Shown: positions 56,613 to 64,000 of the stretch, piece after piece
How the letters are laid out: each line of letters opens with the position of its first letter
How positions within the stretch are numbered: position 1 is the first letter of the stretch
DNA from: Crocinitomicaceae bacterium
GTDB taxonomy: Bacteria > Bacteroidota > Bacteroidia > Flavobacteriales_D > Crocinitomicaceae
Direction of reading: 5' to 3'
Assembly: GCA_024643545.1 (NCBI GenBank)
Contig: JAHEMR010000003.1
Location: 1 to 64,000 of the forward strand
Length of the DNA: 64,000 nucleotides
The notes under the pieces: generated by a model
Told to the model about the DNA's origin: nothing
What the model saw: the letters and a program-made list of their open reading frames with translations, nothing else
Database searches by the model: none
Translations under genes and position numbers: made by a program

Positions 56613-57188
56613 GTGAATCGATTCTTCGAAATTATAAAATATACTTGGAAAGCCAAAGGAAGACACGGTATTCATTCTCCTTTCGTCTATGATTTGGTGG
56701 ATACCGGTTTTAAACTAGGTGTCTCAAAAAAAAAGTTAGCTCCAATTGCGACCGAACTAGGCATCTCCATCAGTTCTTTAAAACTCCTATATCAATTAAG
56801 TCAACACCTTAATTTCCAGCACATCTGGACAAACCTAGAGAAAAAAGACCTTCTTCAATCTTTTCTACTACAACAGGACATTCACTCGGAAATTCATTCG
56901 CTAAAACAACTGGAAGAAACGAAAAACGAATTACATGCTGGATTAATCTTTTTGGACTGTTCTAAACTAAGCAACTGGAATTGGGATACCATTATTGAAC
57001 GCATTCCAATGTTGAACGAGCAAACACTCATCGTTTTATTGGGAATCCGAAGGGATAAACAAGCGTTTTTAAAATGGAATGACTTGGTTTCAGACGCCGC
57101 TTTTCATTTTACAGCAGATTTATACCAATTCGGACTTTTATCAAAACGATCATTTCAAGAAAAGGAGCATTTCGTTCTTCGCTACTAA
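56613..57188 (+). CDS. Methyltransferase-like protein lacking an obvious SAM-binding motif I; GTG start
   Basis: N-term KAKGRHGIHSPFVYDLVD and C-term TADLYQFGLLSKRSFQEKEHFVLRY resemble Bacteroidota class I methyltransferases; no GxGxG-like motif is visible. Confidence 0.55.
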   Translation: MNRFFEIIKYTWKAKGRHGIHSPFVYDLVDTGFKLGVSKKKLAPIATELGISISSLKLLYQLSQHLNFQHIWTNLEKKDLLQSFLLQQDIHSEIHSLKQLEETKNELHAGLIFLDCSKLSNWNWDTIIERIPMLNEQTLIVLLGIRRDKQAFLKWNDLVSDAAFHFTADLYQFGLLSKRSFQEKEHFVLRY

Positions 57189-58000
57189 TAAGCCGAAACG
57201 ATCACATCTAACATTTCAGGCATTGACTTTACACTGAATGAGGTAAATGCATCTGCTTGTTTTTTCCGTGAACTTATTTTTCCTTTGGATACTATTTTTG
57301 AAGAGATGATTCCAACTTCACTTAAATTATCAGAAGTCCATGAATACGTTGTTGAAGCTGATCCTAAAGGACTTGCAGAGAGCGTTAATGCATTGCCATT
57401 AGCAAGACTATTGGACCAAGCAACTGTAGGGGCGGCCATGGTTTCAACATCTGCTGCACGTTCACTCAATTCAGGCAATGTCACTTCTGTCGACGCAATT
57501 TCCTGCGATATTTTTTCGTTCGACGATTCCACTTCAATTGGAGCCGGAGTGCTTAGATCACCGTTTAACTTTGTATCCTCTTGTATTTCCGGTTGAATTT
57601 TCTTTTCCTGGGTCGGTTTTTTGACATCATTTTTCGCCAGTGAAACTTCTTTGTTCGGTTGATACATGAACCACGTCAGCACCAACGTAGCCGCCACAGC
57701 AGAAATAGAAGTCCATGTAGCGATGCGACTAAATCGATTTTTAGTGAAACGAATTTCTCTTCCACCGGAATGTGGTTGTTTCCCTGCATATTGAATGGCG
57801 AAAAGATGATCCAAACGCATTTTGGTATTCGTTTCATCGGTATTTTGATCCGACCATACATCTACCTGTTGGAATAATTGTTTCAAGGATTGAAATTCCT
57901 CTTCATCCGCACACCATTCCACTAATTGCGTCCGTTCGAAGTCTGTCAACTCGGCAAAAGCCGCATGTTTTTTCAGGATGTCTTTTAATTTATCTTCCAT
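57185..58000 (-). CDS. Putative anti-sigma-like single-TM protein
   Basis: Cytoplasmic N terminus, TM IATWTSISAVAATLVLTWFM, disordered C-term region; follows an ECF sigma gene. Confidence 0.6.
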   Translation of the reverse strand: MEDKLKDILKKHAAFAELTDFERTQLVEWCADEEEFQSLKQLFQQVDVWSDQNTDETNTKMRLDHLFAIQYAGKQPHSGGREIRFTKNRFSRIATWTSISAVAATLVLTWFMYQPNKEVSLAKNDVKKPTQEKKIQPEIQEDTKLNGDLSTPAPIEVESSNEKISQEIASTEVTLPELSERAADVETMAAPTVAWSNSLANGNALTLSASPLGSASTTYSWTSDNLSEVGIISSKIVSKGKISSRKKQADAFTSFSVKSMPEMLDVIVSAY

Positions 58001-58002
58001 CT

Positions 58003-58581
58003 TTATTGTGTCAATTGATAAACACTCAGTTGATTTGCTAAAAATTTGGTTGCATAAAACAAGCGCGATTTTACTGTCCCTTCATTGATGTCCAATATTT
58101 CTGCTATTTCTTTTAAAGCAAGTCCGTCAAGGTGACGCAGTGTAAACACGGATCGATGCTTTTCATCTAATTCTTGTAATTTCTCCTCAAATTCAGCTAA
58201 AAACTGTGCGTCTTGAACTTGATTCAATACATTTTCAGTGGATGCTGCATAAGAGGTATCGACACCATGAACCGTATTTTTTCTTACTTCCATTCGTTTG
58301 TATTCATTTTTACACATGTTACTTGCCACGGAGAAAATCCAGGTTTTAAAAGAACGGGATGTGTCAAACAATTCAGGATGCTGAATAATTTTCGCAAATA
58401 AATCATGGACAAAGTCCTCCGATTTTTCATCATCGCGCCAAAGCATGTTTCGAAAATAACCTCTTAATTTGCCCGCATAACGCTCGTACAATTCAGTAAA
58501 CGCAGACTGATCCCCTTGTCCCAATGCCTGCATTAAGGACTCATCACTCCAGTCTGATATCGATTTACGAAAGAACTTCAT
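58003..58581 (-). CDS. ECF-type RNA polymerase sigma factor
   Basis: DEKSEDFVHDLFAKI; FKTWIFSVASNMCKNEYKR; FTLRHLDGLALKEIAEILDINEGTVKSRLFYA. Confidence 0.93.
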   Translation of the reverse strand: MKFFRKSISDWSDESLMQALGQGDQSAFTELYERYAGKLRGYFRNMLWRDDEKSEDFVHDLFAKIIQHPELFDTSRSFKTWIFSVASNMCKNEYKRMEVRKNTVHGVDTSYAASTENVLNQVQDAQFLAEFEEKLQELDEKHRSVFTLRHLDGLALKEIAEILDINEGTVKSRLFYATKFLANQLSVYQLTQ

Positions 58582-59790
58582 CTAATAACCTGACTTTTTG
58601 GTGGCTTTTTTTCCTAAAATTTGATCCATGCTTTCTCGGATTTGAAGCAATAAAACCTCGTTTTCCTCTCGAATGTATTTCTGTTCCAAATACATTAACA
58701 TGGGCATGTAGTTCATGGCAAATTTACTGCGCACCTCCCCTTCTGTTAACCCGTATTTATTGAGCTGCTCAAACCATAAGGTTTCTTGTCGAATAGGTAA
58801 ATCCCCGGCTGGATTTTCGGCATATTGAAAGGTGAGTCCGACTGGAAAGAGTTTTTTAGCTAATGGTTCTAAGTAATTTCTAGGGATCGTAACGGAAAGA
58901 AAGATTTCTTTATCCGTATTTAAGGCACAGAATTGACCTAAGTAAGCCACGTCTATTTTCGTTGATTTCGGTAAAGTATAGCCAAGTTCCGTTAATTTTT
59001 CTCGGTATTGAGGACTTTGCAAGAAATCCAATGAAATGACCTTCACATCCATTCGCTGTTGGTGACTAAATTGATTAAGCATTGCACCATATGTATCTTC
59101 AAATCCATGTGTAATGAGAGTAGAATTTAACGTGCATGACGTCAAAACATCACTCGTGTAGGATTCAACTTCCAAACTGATCACCTCGTTGACGGACATC
59201 ATGGAAAGTGTATTTTGAGCACTCAAGGTATCTCCATTCATGTATTTGAGGGAAACGTATTGTTTTTGAACTTCCACATTTTCTTGATTCATCTCATAGG
59301 CTTTTTCAAGGGCTGCAGATCGTTCCAAATTATAATTACCCGCTGAATAATAGGCCAATTGATATTCCCAAGAATTCGGAGAGATGAGCTCAAGTTGCTT
59401 CACCTTCGAATCCATTTCAGCTTGTTCAGCTGCCAAAGGTGTTCGTTGAAATTTATTTGATTTGGAGTTTTGTCGAACCAGTGAAAAAGCGGAGAAAACC
59501 TGTAATGATTTGTCATACTCTCGCAAATCTTTCGTGTCATCTTGAGCACCGAAATTTTCTCGCTCCTCGAGTTTTTGATCCAATTTGAAATAGCTTGAAT
59601 CCATGTTGATCAAGGTATTTGACTCGATGTTTGTGTTCAAATTTAATTGTCCATTCGAAAGGTTTGTTGCATTTTCACCGACACCTAAATGGTTCGTTGA
59701 TTGCGGTTTATTCAGGTATCCATTTGGCGGTTGACCAAAAGAAATAAAGGAAAAAAGGAACAAAAAACTAAAGAAAATAGTTTGTTTCAT
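58582..59790 (-). CDS. Hypothetical secreted protein in operon with the ECF sigma factor
   Basis: MKQTIFFSFLFLFSFISFGQ signal peptide; stop codon directly abuts the sigma ATG (TAGATG). Confidence 0.65.
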   Translation of the reverse strand: MKQTIFFSFLFLFSFISFGQPPNGYLNKPQSTNHLGVGENATNLSNGQLNLNTNIESNTLINMDSSYFKLDQKLEERENFGAQDDTKDLREYDKSLQVFSAFSLVRQNSKSNKFQRTPLAAEQAEMDSKVKQLELISPNSWEYQLAYYSAGNYNLERSAALEKAYEMNQENVEVQKQYVSLKYMNGDTLSAQNTLSMMSVNEVISLEVESYTSDVLTSCTLNSTLITHGFEDTYGAMLNQFSHQQRMDVKVISLDFLQSPQYREKLTELGYTLPKSTKIDVAYLGQFCALNTDKEIFLSVTIPRNYLEPLAKKLFPVGLTFQYAENPAGDLPIRQETLWFEQLNKYGLTEGEVRSKFAMNYMPMLMYLEQKYIREENEVLLLQIRESMDQILGKKATKKSGY

Positions 59791-59855
59791 TGGGATGATT
59801 TTTAGCTATTTACAACCAAGTTCTTCAAAGGTTCAAAAAAAGTCTCAATATTCCG

Positions 59856-59863
59856 TAGATTTG
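59856..59863 (+). promoter_or_regulatory. -7 promoter element TAGATTTG
   Basis: Matches TAnnTTTG, 8 bp upstream of the ATG at 59872. Confidence 0.45.
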
Positions 59864-59871
59864 TTCGTTAT

Positions 59872-61263
59872 ATGCACATGAGATTATTCTTTTCTACCCT
59901 TTTCGGATGCTTACTCGTTCTGTTTACCTTGAGCACTAGCTCTTGTGGAAAGCATGTCATTCTATCAAAAAACAATTTAAGTTTCTCTAAGGATACCGTT
60001 GTATTTGATACGGTTTTCACGACTATTGGATCAACGACCCAACAATTTAAAATTTACAACAAGGACTCCAAAACAATTAAAATCGATGAAATCGAATTAA
60101 TGGGAGGAACGAGTTCCAAATTTTCCATCAATGTAGATGGACTACAAGGAACAAAAATGCAAGATTTATACATTGAAGGCGGGGATAGCTTATTCGTTTT
60201 TGTGGAAGTTACCTTGGATCCAAACGGTAGCAATTTACCGCTGGTAATTGAAGATTCCATCCGATTTAAGTCCAATGAAAAAAATCAATTTGTCAAACTA
60301 GCAGCTTGGGGACAAGATGCTTATTTTCACTACAAAGATTTAAACGAAGGAATTTGGCCAAACGACAAACCGCATGTTATTTACGGCTATGCCGCCATTG
60401 ATTCAGCAAAAACTTTGAATATTCAAGCGGGAACACATATTTACATGCACAAAAACGCCATTTTGTACGTGTACAAATCGACCTTGAACATTCAAGGAAC
60501 ACTTGGAAATGAAGTCATTATCGAAGGAGATCGTTTGGAACAAGATTATCAAAATGTAAGTGGTCAATTTTATGGCATTTACTTTCAACAAGCGCGTCCA
60601 TGTACCATCGATTACGCGATTATCAAAAACGGAACATCCGGGGTACACCTGTACGATGAGGATCCCACGAACAGTGACTACACCCTTACAATGACCAACA
60701 CGATTATTAAAAACCAAGCACGGTATGGTGTTTTTATCTTTGCTGGAGCCAAAGTGAAAGCGGAAAACTGCATCATCGCTAAAAACGGCACACATGCACT
60801 GTTTGTCCTACAAGGAGGCGACTTCAATTTTAATCATTGCGACCTACTCGGTTATGGCAGCTCGACAAATCCTGCGGTGGGAATTAGTAATTATTACACC
60901 GACTATACGGCAGGACAAACAAATGTTTCCTCCATCGAAGAAGGGAAATTATACAACTGCGTGGTTACAGGAAATCTAACGACCGAATTCGCAATGGATA
61001 CGATTCAAATGTCAGGTGTCGTACTCAATTTCGATTTTAAAAATACTGTCCTACGTTCTGAAGAAATCTACACGGATTCTTTTTACGACGCGAGTGTCAT
61101 CTGGAATGGATCAGCACTTTTTACGAATCCAGCGGAATATGATTTCACTTTTGGTGTTAGTTCGGATTTACAGGGCAATGGAATTAACACTAGCGTGGTA
61201 ACTGATATTCTTGGGAATCCAAGAAACAATCCACCAGATATTGGCGCGATAGAAATGAATTAA
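59872..61263 (+). CDS. Lipoprotein with right-handed parallel beta-helix repeats
   Basis: Lipobox LSTSSC; TLNIQAGTHIYMHKNAILYVYKSTLNIQGTLGNEVIIEGDR; C-term DILGNPRNNPPDIGAIE. Confidence 0.8.
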   Translation: MHMRLFFSTLFGCLLVLFTLSTSSCGKHVILSKNNLSFSKDTVVFDTVFTTIGSTTQQFKIYNKDSKTIKIDEIELMGGTSSKFSINVDGLQGTKMQDLYIEGGDSLFVFVEVTLDPNGSNLPLVIEDSIRFKSNEKNQFVKLAAWGQDAYFHYKDLNEGIWPNDKPHVIYGYAAIDSAKTLNIQAGTHIYMHKNAILYVYKSTLNIQGTLGNEVIIEGDRLEQDYQNVSGQFYGIYFQQARPCTIDYAIIKNGTSGVHLYDEDPTNSDYTLTMTNTIIKNQARYGVFIFAGAKVKAENCIIAKNGTHALFVLQGGDFNFNHCDLLGYGSSTNPAVGISNYYTDYTAGQTNVSSIEEGKLYNCVVTGNLTTEFAMDTIQMSGVVLNFDFKNTVLRSEEIYTDSFYDASVIWNGSALFTNPAEYDFTFGVSSDLQGNGINTSVVTDILGNPRNNPPDIGAIEMN

Positions 61264-61276
61264 TCAATGCTTTAAA

Positions 61277-61312
61277 CAAAAAAATGCGGATCAATACTGA
61301 CCCGCATTTTTT
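61277..61312. terminator. Bidirectional intrinsic terminator between convergent genes
   Basis: AAAAAAATGCGG-atcaatactga-CCCGCATTTTTT. Confidence 0.8.
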
Positions 61313-61329
61313 ATTTCGTTGAATTGGAC

Positions 61330-62268
61330 TTATGCGTTAGCAATCATGTTGTCCAAAACTTCCATCACACTTTTAACAGCTTCAGCTGACTCTACTAAAA
61401 GAGCGCGTTCTGCGTCATTCAATTGTAACTCGATGATTTTTTCGATTCCATTTTTACCCAAAACTACAGGTACACCTAAGTAGATATCGTTCATTCCATA
61501 TTCACCTTGTAACCAAGCACAAACTGGGAAGATACGTTTTTGGTCACGAACGATTGCTTCTACCATTTGAGCAGCAGCAGCTCCCGGAGCGTACCAAGCT
61601 GAGGTTCCTAATAATTTAACGATTTCACCACCACCAAATTTCGTGCGTTCGATGATTTCATTCAATTTAGACTCTTCGATTAATTCAGTAACTGGAATAC
61701 CTCCAACAGTCGTGTAACGAGGAAGTGGAACCATTGTGTCACCATGTCCACCCATCAATACTGCTTGGATATCCTTCGGCGAAACATTTAATTCTGTTGC
61801 CAAAAATGCACGGTAACGAGCTGTGTCAAGTACACCTGCCATTCCGAATACTTTGCTTGGATCTGTATTTGCGTTCAAATACGCACAGTATGTCATTACA
61901 TCTAAAGGATTAGAAACAACAACGATGATTGCGTTCGGCGAATACTTCACGATGTTCTCTGTCACGGTCTTAACAATACCAGCATTGGTAGCGATAAGGT
62001 CGTCACGAGACATTCCTGGTTTTCTTGGTAAACCTGATGTAATCACAACTACATCAGAATCCGCTGTTTTCGCGTAATCATTTGTTGATCCAATCGTACG
62101 TGAATCGTACAAATTAATAGGAGATGTCTGCCAAATATCAAGTGCTTTACCTTCGGCAAACCCTTCTTTAATATCTAGTAAAACAATTTCGTTAGCGATT
62201 TCTCTTTGTGCCAACACATCTGCACAGGTTGCACCTACATTCCCTGCACCTACTACGGTTACTTTCAT
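61330..62268 (-). CDS. mdh: Malate dehydrogenase (LDH-like type)
   Basis: MKVTVVGAGNVGATCADVLA; ITSGLPRKPGMSRDDLIATNAGIVK; VLMGGHGDTMVPLPRY. Confidence 0.96.
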   Translation of the reverse strand: MKVTVVGAGNVGATCADVLAQREIANEIVLLDIKEGFAEGKALDIWQTSPINLYDSRTIGSTNDYAKTADSDVVVITSGLPRKPGMSRDDLIATNAGIVKTVTENIVKYSPNAIIVVVSNPLDVMTYCAYLNANTDPSKVFGMAGVLDTARYRAFLATELNVSPKDIQAVLMGGHGDTMVPLPRYTTVGGIPVTELIEESKLNEIIERTKFGGGEIVKLLGTSAWYAPGAAAAQMVEAIVRDQKRIFPVCAWLQGEYGMNDIYLGVPVVLGKNGIEKIIELQLNDAERALLVESAEAVKSVMEVLDNMIANA

Positions 62269-62417
62269 TTGATCTGTGTATTAGTTTGTAATTGCTAAAT
62301 AGCGACACGAATTTAGTGAATTTGAGGAAAATTTTGTTTTTTTGAGCGTATTTTTCGTTTTTATTTATTTCAAGAGGCAACCGACGTACCTTAGCGACGT
62401 TTTAAAATTGTTGAAAA

Positions 62418-62990
62418 TTGGAGAACCAGGATCATTTAAGAGGAATTGTGGAGGGATGCATCCGTGGCGAACGTCGTTCGCAGGAAGCGTTATTTAAGCA
62501 ATTTTACGGAAAAATGATGGTGGTTTGTTTGCGATACATGACGGATCGCGACACCGCACAGGAGGTTCTTCAAGAGGCATTTTTAAAGGTCTTTGACAAA
62601 TTGGAGGTTTTTGATTTCAAAGGTTCATTGGAAGGATGGATTCGTCGCATTGTAGCAAATACAGCGATCGACGCCCTTCGAAAAGCCAAACGAAATCCAT
62701 TTCTGAGTGATCAAGATACCGACTTCAAACAAGCGGCGCGTGATGAGTTAGTGGAGCGAGAAGAATTAGATGTAATTGATTTAAAAGCTGAAATAGCGAT
62801 GAATGCAATTGCAAAACTCTCTCCTGCTTACCGCACGGTGTTTAACCTATTTGTTTTGGAGGATTGTACACACAAAGAAATTGCTGAGCTACTAGGAATC
62901 AGCGAAGGAACCTCAAAATCCAATTTGGCGAAGGCGAAAATGAACCTTCAACGCATATTAACTGAAAAATTTGTAAACATCGACAAATGA
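62418..62990 (+). CDS. ECF-type RNA polymerase sigma factor
   Basis: DRDTAQEVLQEAFLKVFDKL; GSLEGWIRRIVANTAIDALRK; VFNLFVLEDCTHKEIAELLGISEGTSKSNLAKAK. TTG start. Confidence 0.93.
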   Translation: MENQDHLRGIVEGCIRGERRSQEALFKQFYGKMMVVCLRYMTDRDTAQEVLQEAFLKVFDKLEVFDFKGSLEGWIRRIVANTAIDALRKAKRNPFLSDQDTDFKQAARDELVEREELDVIDLKAEIAMNAIAKLSPAYRTVFNLFVLEDCTHKEIAELLGISEGTSKSNLAKAKMNLQRILTEKFVNIDK

Positions 62991-64000
62991 AAGATGGTTT
63001 AGAAAATAGCTTTAAAGAGGCCTTGAATAATTTCGAGCTTCCCTACGATGCGCAAGCATGGGAGTCCTTGAATAAAAAATTGAGCGCTAAAAAATGGTAT
63101 CAGGCAACACAGATCAAATGGTCTGCTGCTTTTATTATTGCTATTGGTATTGCTACCTATTTTATCCTGCCAACTTCGAATACGCACGCCCTAAAAGAAA
63201 CTGAGAATAAACCTTCCACAAAGGAAACGAATTCCCATATTTCTGTTAAAAACGATCAAACAATAAATTCCCCTTCTACGAAACAACATTTCGTTGATCA
63301 AACCACGAATTCAAAAGGGATTGATCCAGTAATAAGTACAGGATATACACCGCCAGTAGTTGTAACAGAACTTGTCCCTCATTCAATTCCCCTCAGTCTT
63401 GATCAAATGGAAGTACTTGGTTTGACAGACAAAGGAATTGATGAAAGCCTTCCTACACCACCTTACAACCGAAGTTTAGTCGAAATTGATTTCAAAAACA
63501 GATGTCAAGGAGAAACGTTACAGTTGGAAGAGAATAAAAACTATGAACGTCTGATTAACTATGCTGGAAAAGAATTTCATTACACTTACAACGAACCTAT
63601 TTCATTGAAATTATCAGAACCTGGTAAAGTCGTGTTATTGGCGAATTCTGGTCCCTATGGTCAATTTGAAGAATTTGGAAGTTTTGACATAAATCCATCA
63701 CCTGTATTGAGTATGAATACGGATAGAACAATTACCTACGAAGATGGACTTCCGAAAATTACATGTCAAGCGGAATCAAATGAATCCCAAATTTCTTGGC
63801 ATTCAACGTATGTGCTGAATAGTACTTCAGGGAAAAATGTAGAAGTATTTGCTTTTGATAAAGGTTATGCCATCGTTGAAGCCCAAGTAAAAGCAAGCAA
63901 CGGTTGCATCGCGAAAGAAAAAGAAATGATTCAAATTCCATCTGATTACAACTTATTGGCAGTGAATGCCTTTAATCCTCAGTCACAAGACAGCCGAAAC
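62987..64000 (+). CDS. Anti-sigma-like single-TM protein, truncated by the window end; appears to enter a CHU_C-like C-terminal domain
   Basis: ATG overlaps the sigma stop (ATGA). Hand translation MKDGLENSFKEALNNFELPYDAQAWESLNKKLSAKKWYQATQIKWSAAFIIAIGIATYFILP...NLLAVNAFNPQSQDSRN, open to the window end; absent from the ORF track. Confidence 0.75.
   Translation, partial: MKDGLENSFKEALNNFELPYDAQAWESLNKKLSAKKWYQATQIKWSAAFIIAIGIATYFILPTSNTHALKETENKPSTKETNSHISVKNDQTINSPSTKQHFVDQTTNSKGIDPVISTGYTPPVVVTELVPHSIPLSLDQMEVLGLTDKGIDESLPTPPYNRSLVEIDFKNRCQGETLQLEENKNYERLINYAGKEFHYTYNEPISLKLSEPGKVVLLANSGPYGQFEEFGSFDINPSPVLSMNTDRTITYEDGLPKITCQAESNESQISWHSTYVLNSTSGKNVEVFAFDKGYAIVEAQVKASNGCIAKEKEMIQIPSDYNLLAVNAFNPQSQDSRN

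Noticed and set aside
60403-60795. 130-aa minus ORF inside the beta-helix lipoprotein gene
   Set aside because: Antisense to a well-supported CDS; no recognisable motif.

Overview
The window looks like a Bacteroidota chromosome segment. Flavobacteriales/Crocinitomicaceae-like is an inference from protein style, T9SS sorting domains and TAnnTTTG promoters. It mixes housekeeping genes (old yellow enzyme-type oxidoreductase, rluF-like pseudouridine synthase, ctaA/COX15, purB, M1 aminopeptidase, recQ, Nfu-type NifU, mdh) with type IX secretion (T9SS) material. The T9SS material includes a 4125-aa Ig/PKD adhesin, a second PKD/SprB-repeat adhesin in an operon with a PorP/SprF-like and a PorE-like OmpA protein, an aryl-sulfotransferase / beta-sandwich / CotH-kinase operon, and a kelch protein. 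Four ECF sigma factors are present, each followed by a single-TM anti-sigma-like partner; one partner ends in an outer-membrane beta-barrel and one appears to enter a CHU_C-type domain as it leaves the window. A 17-23 kb block of small secreted unknowns surrounds a small XRE regulator flanked on both sides by CGGCATATwTGCCG palindromes. I read three short ORFs missing from the supplied track (48, 59 and 46 aa) and one long CDS truncated by the window end. No rRNA, tRNA, CRISPR array or transposase was recognised. All family names come from reading motifs by eye; no searches were run.
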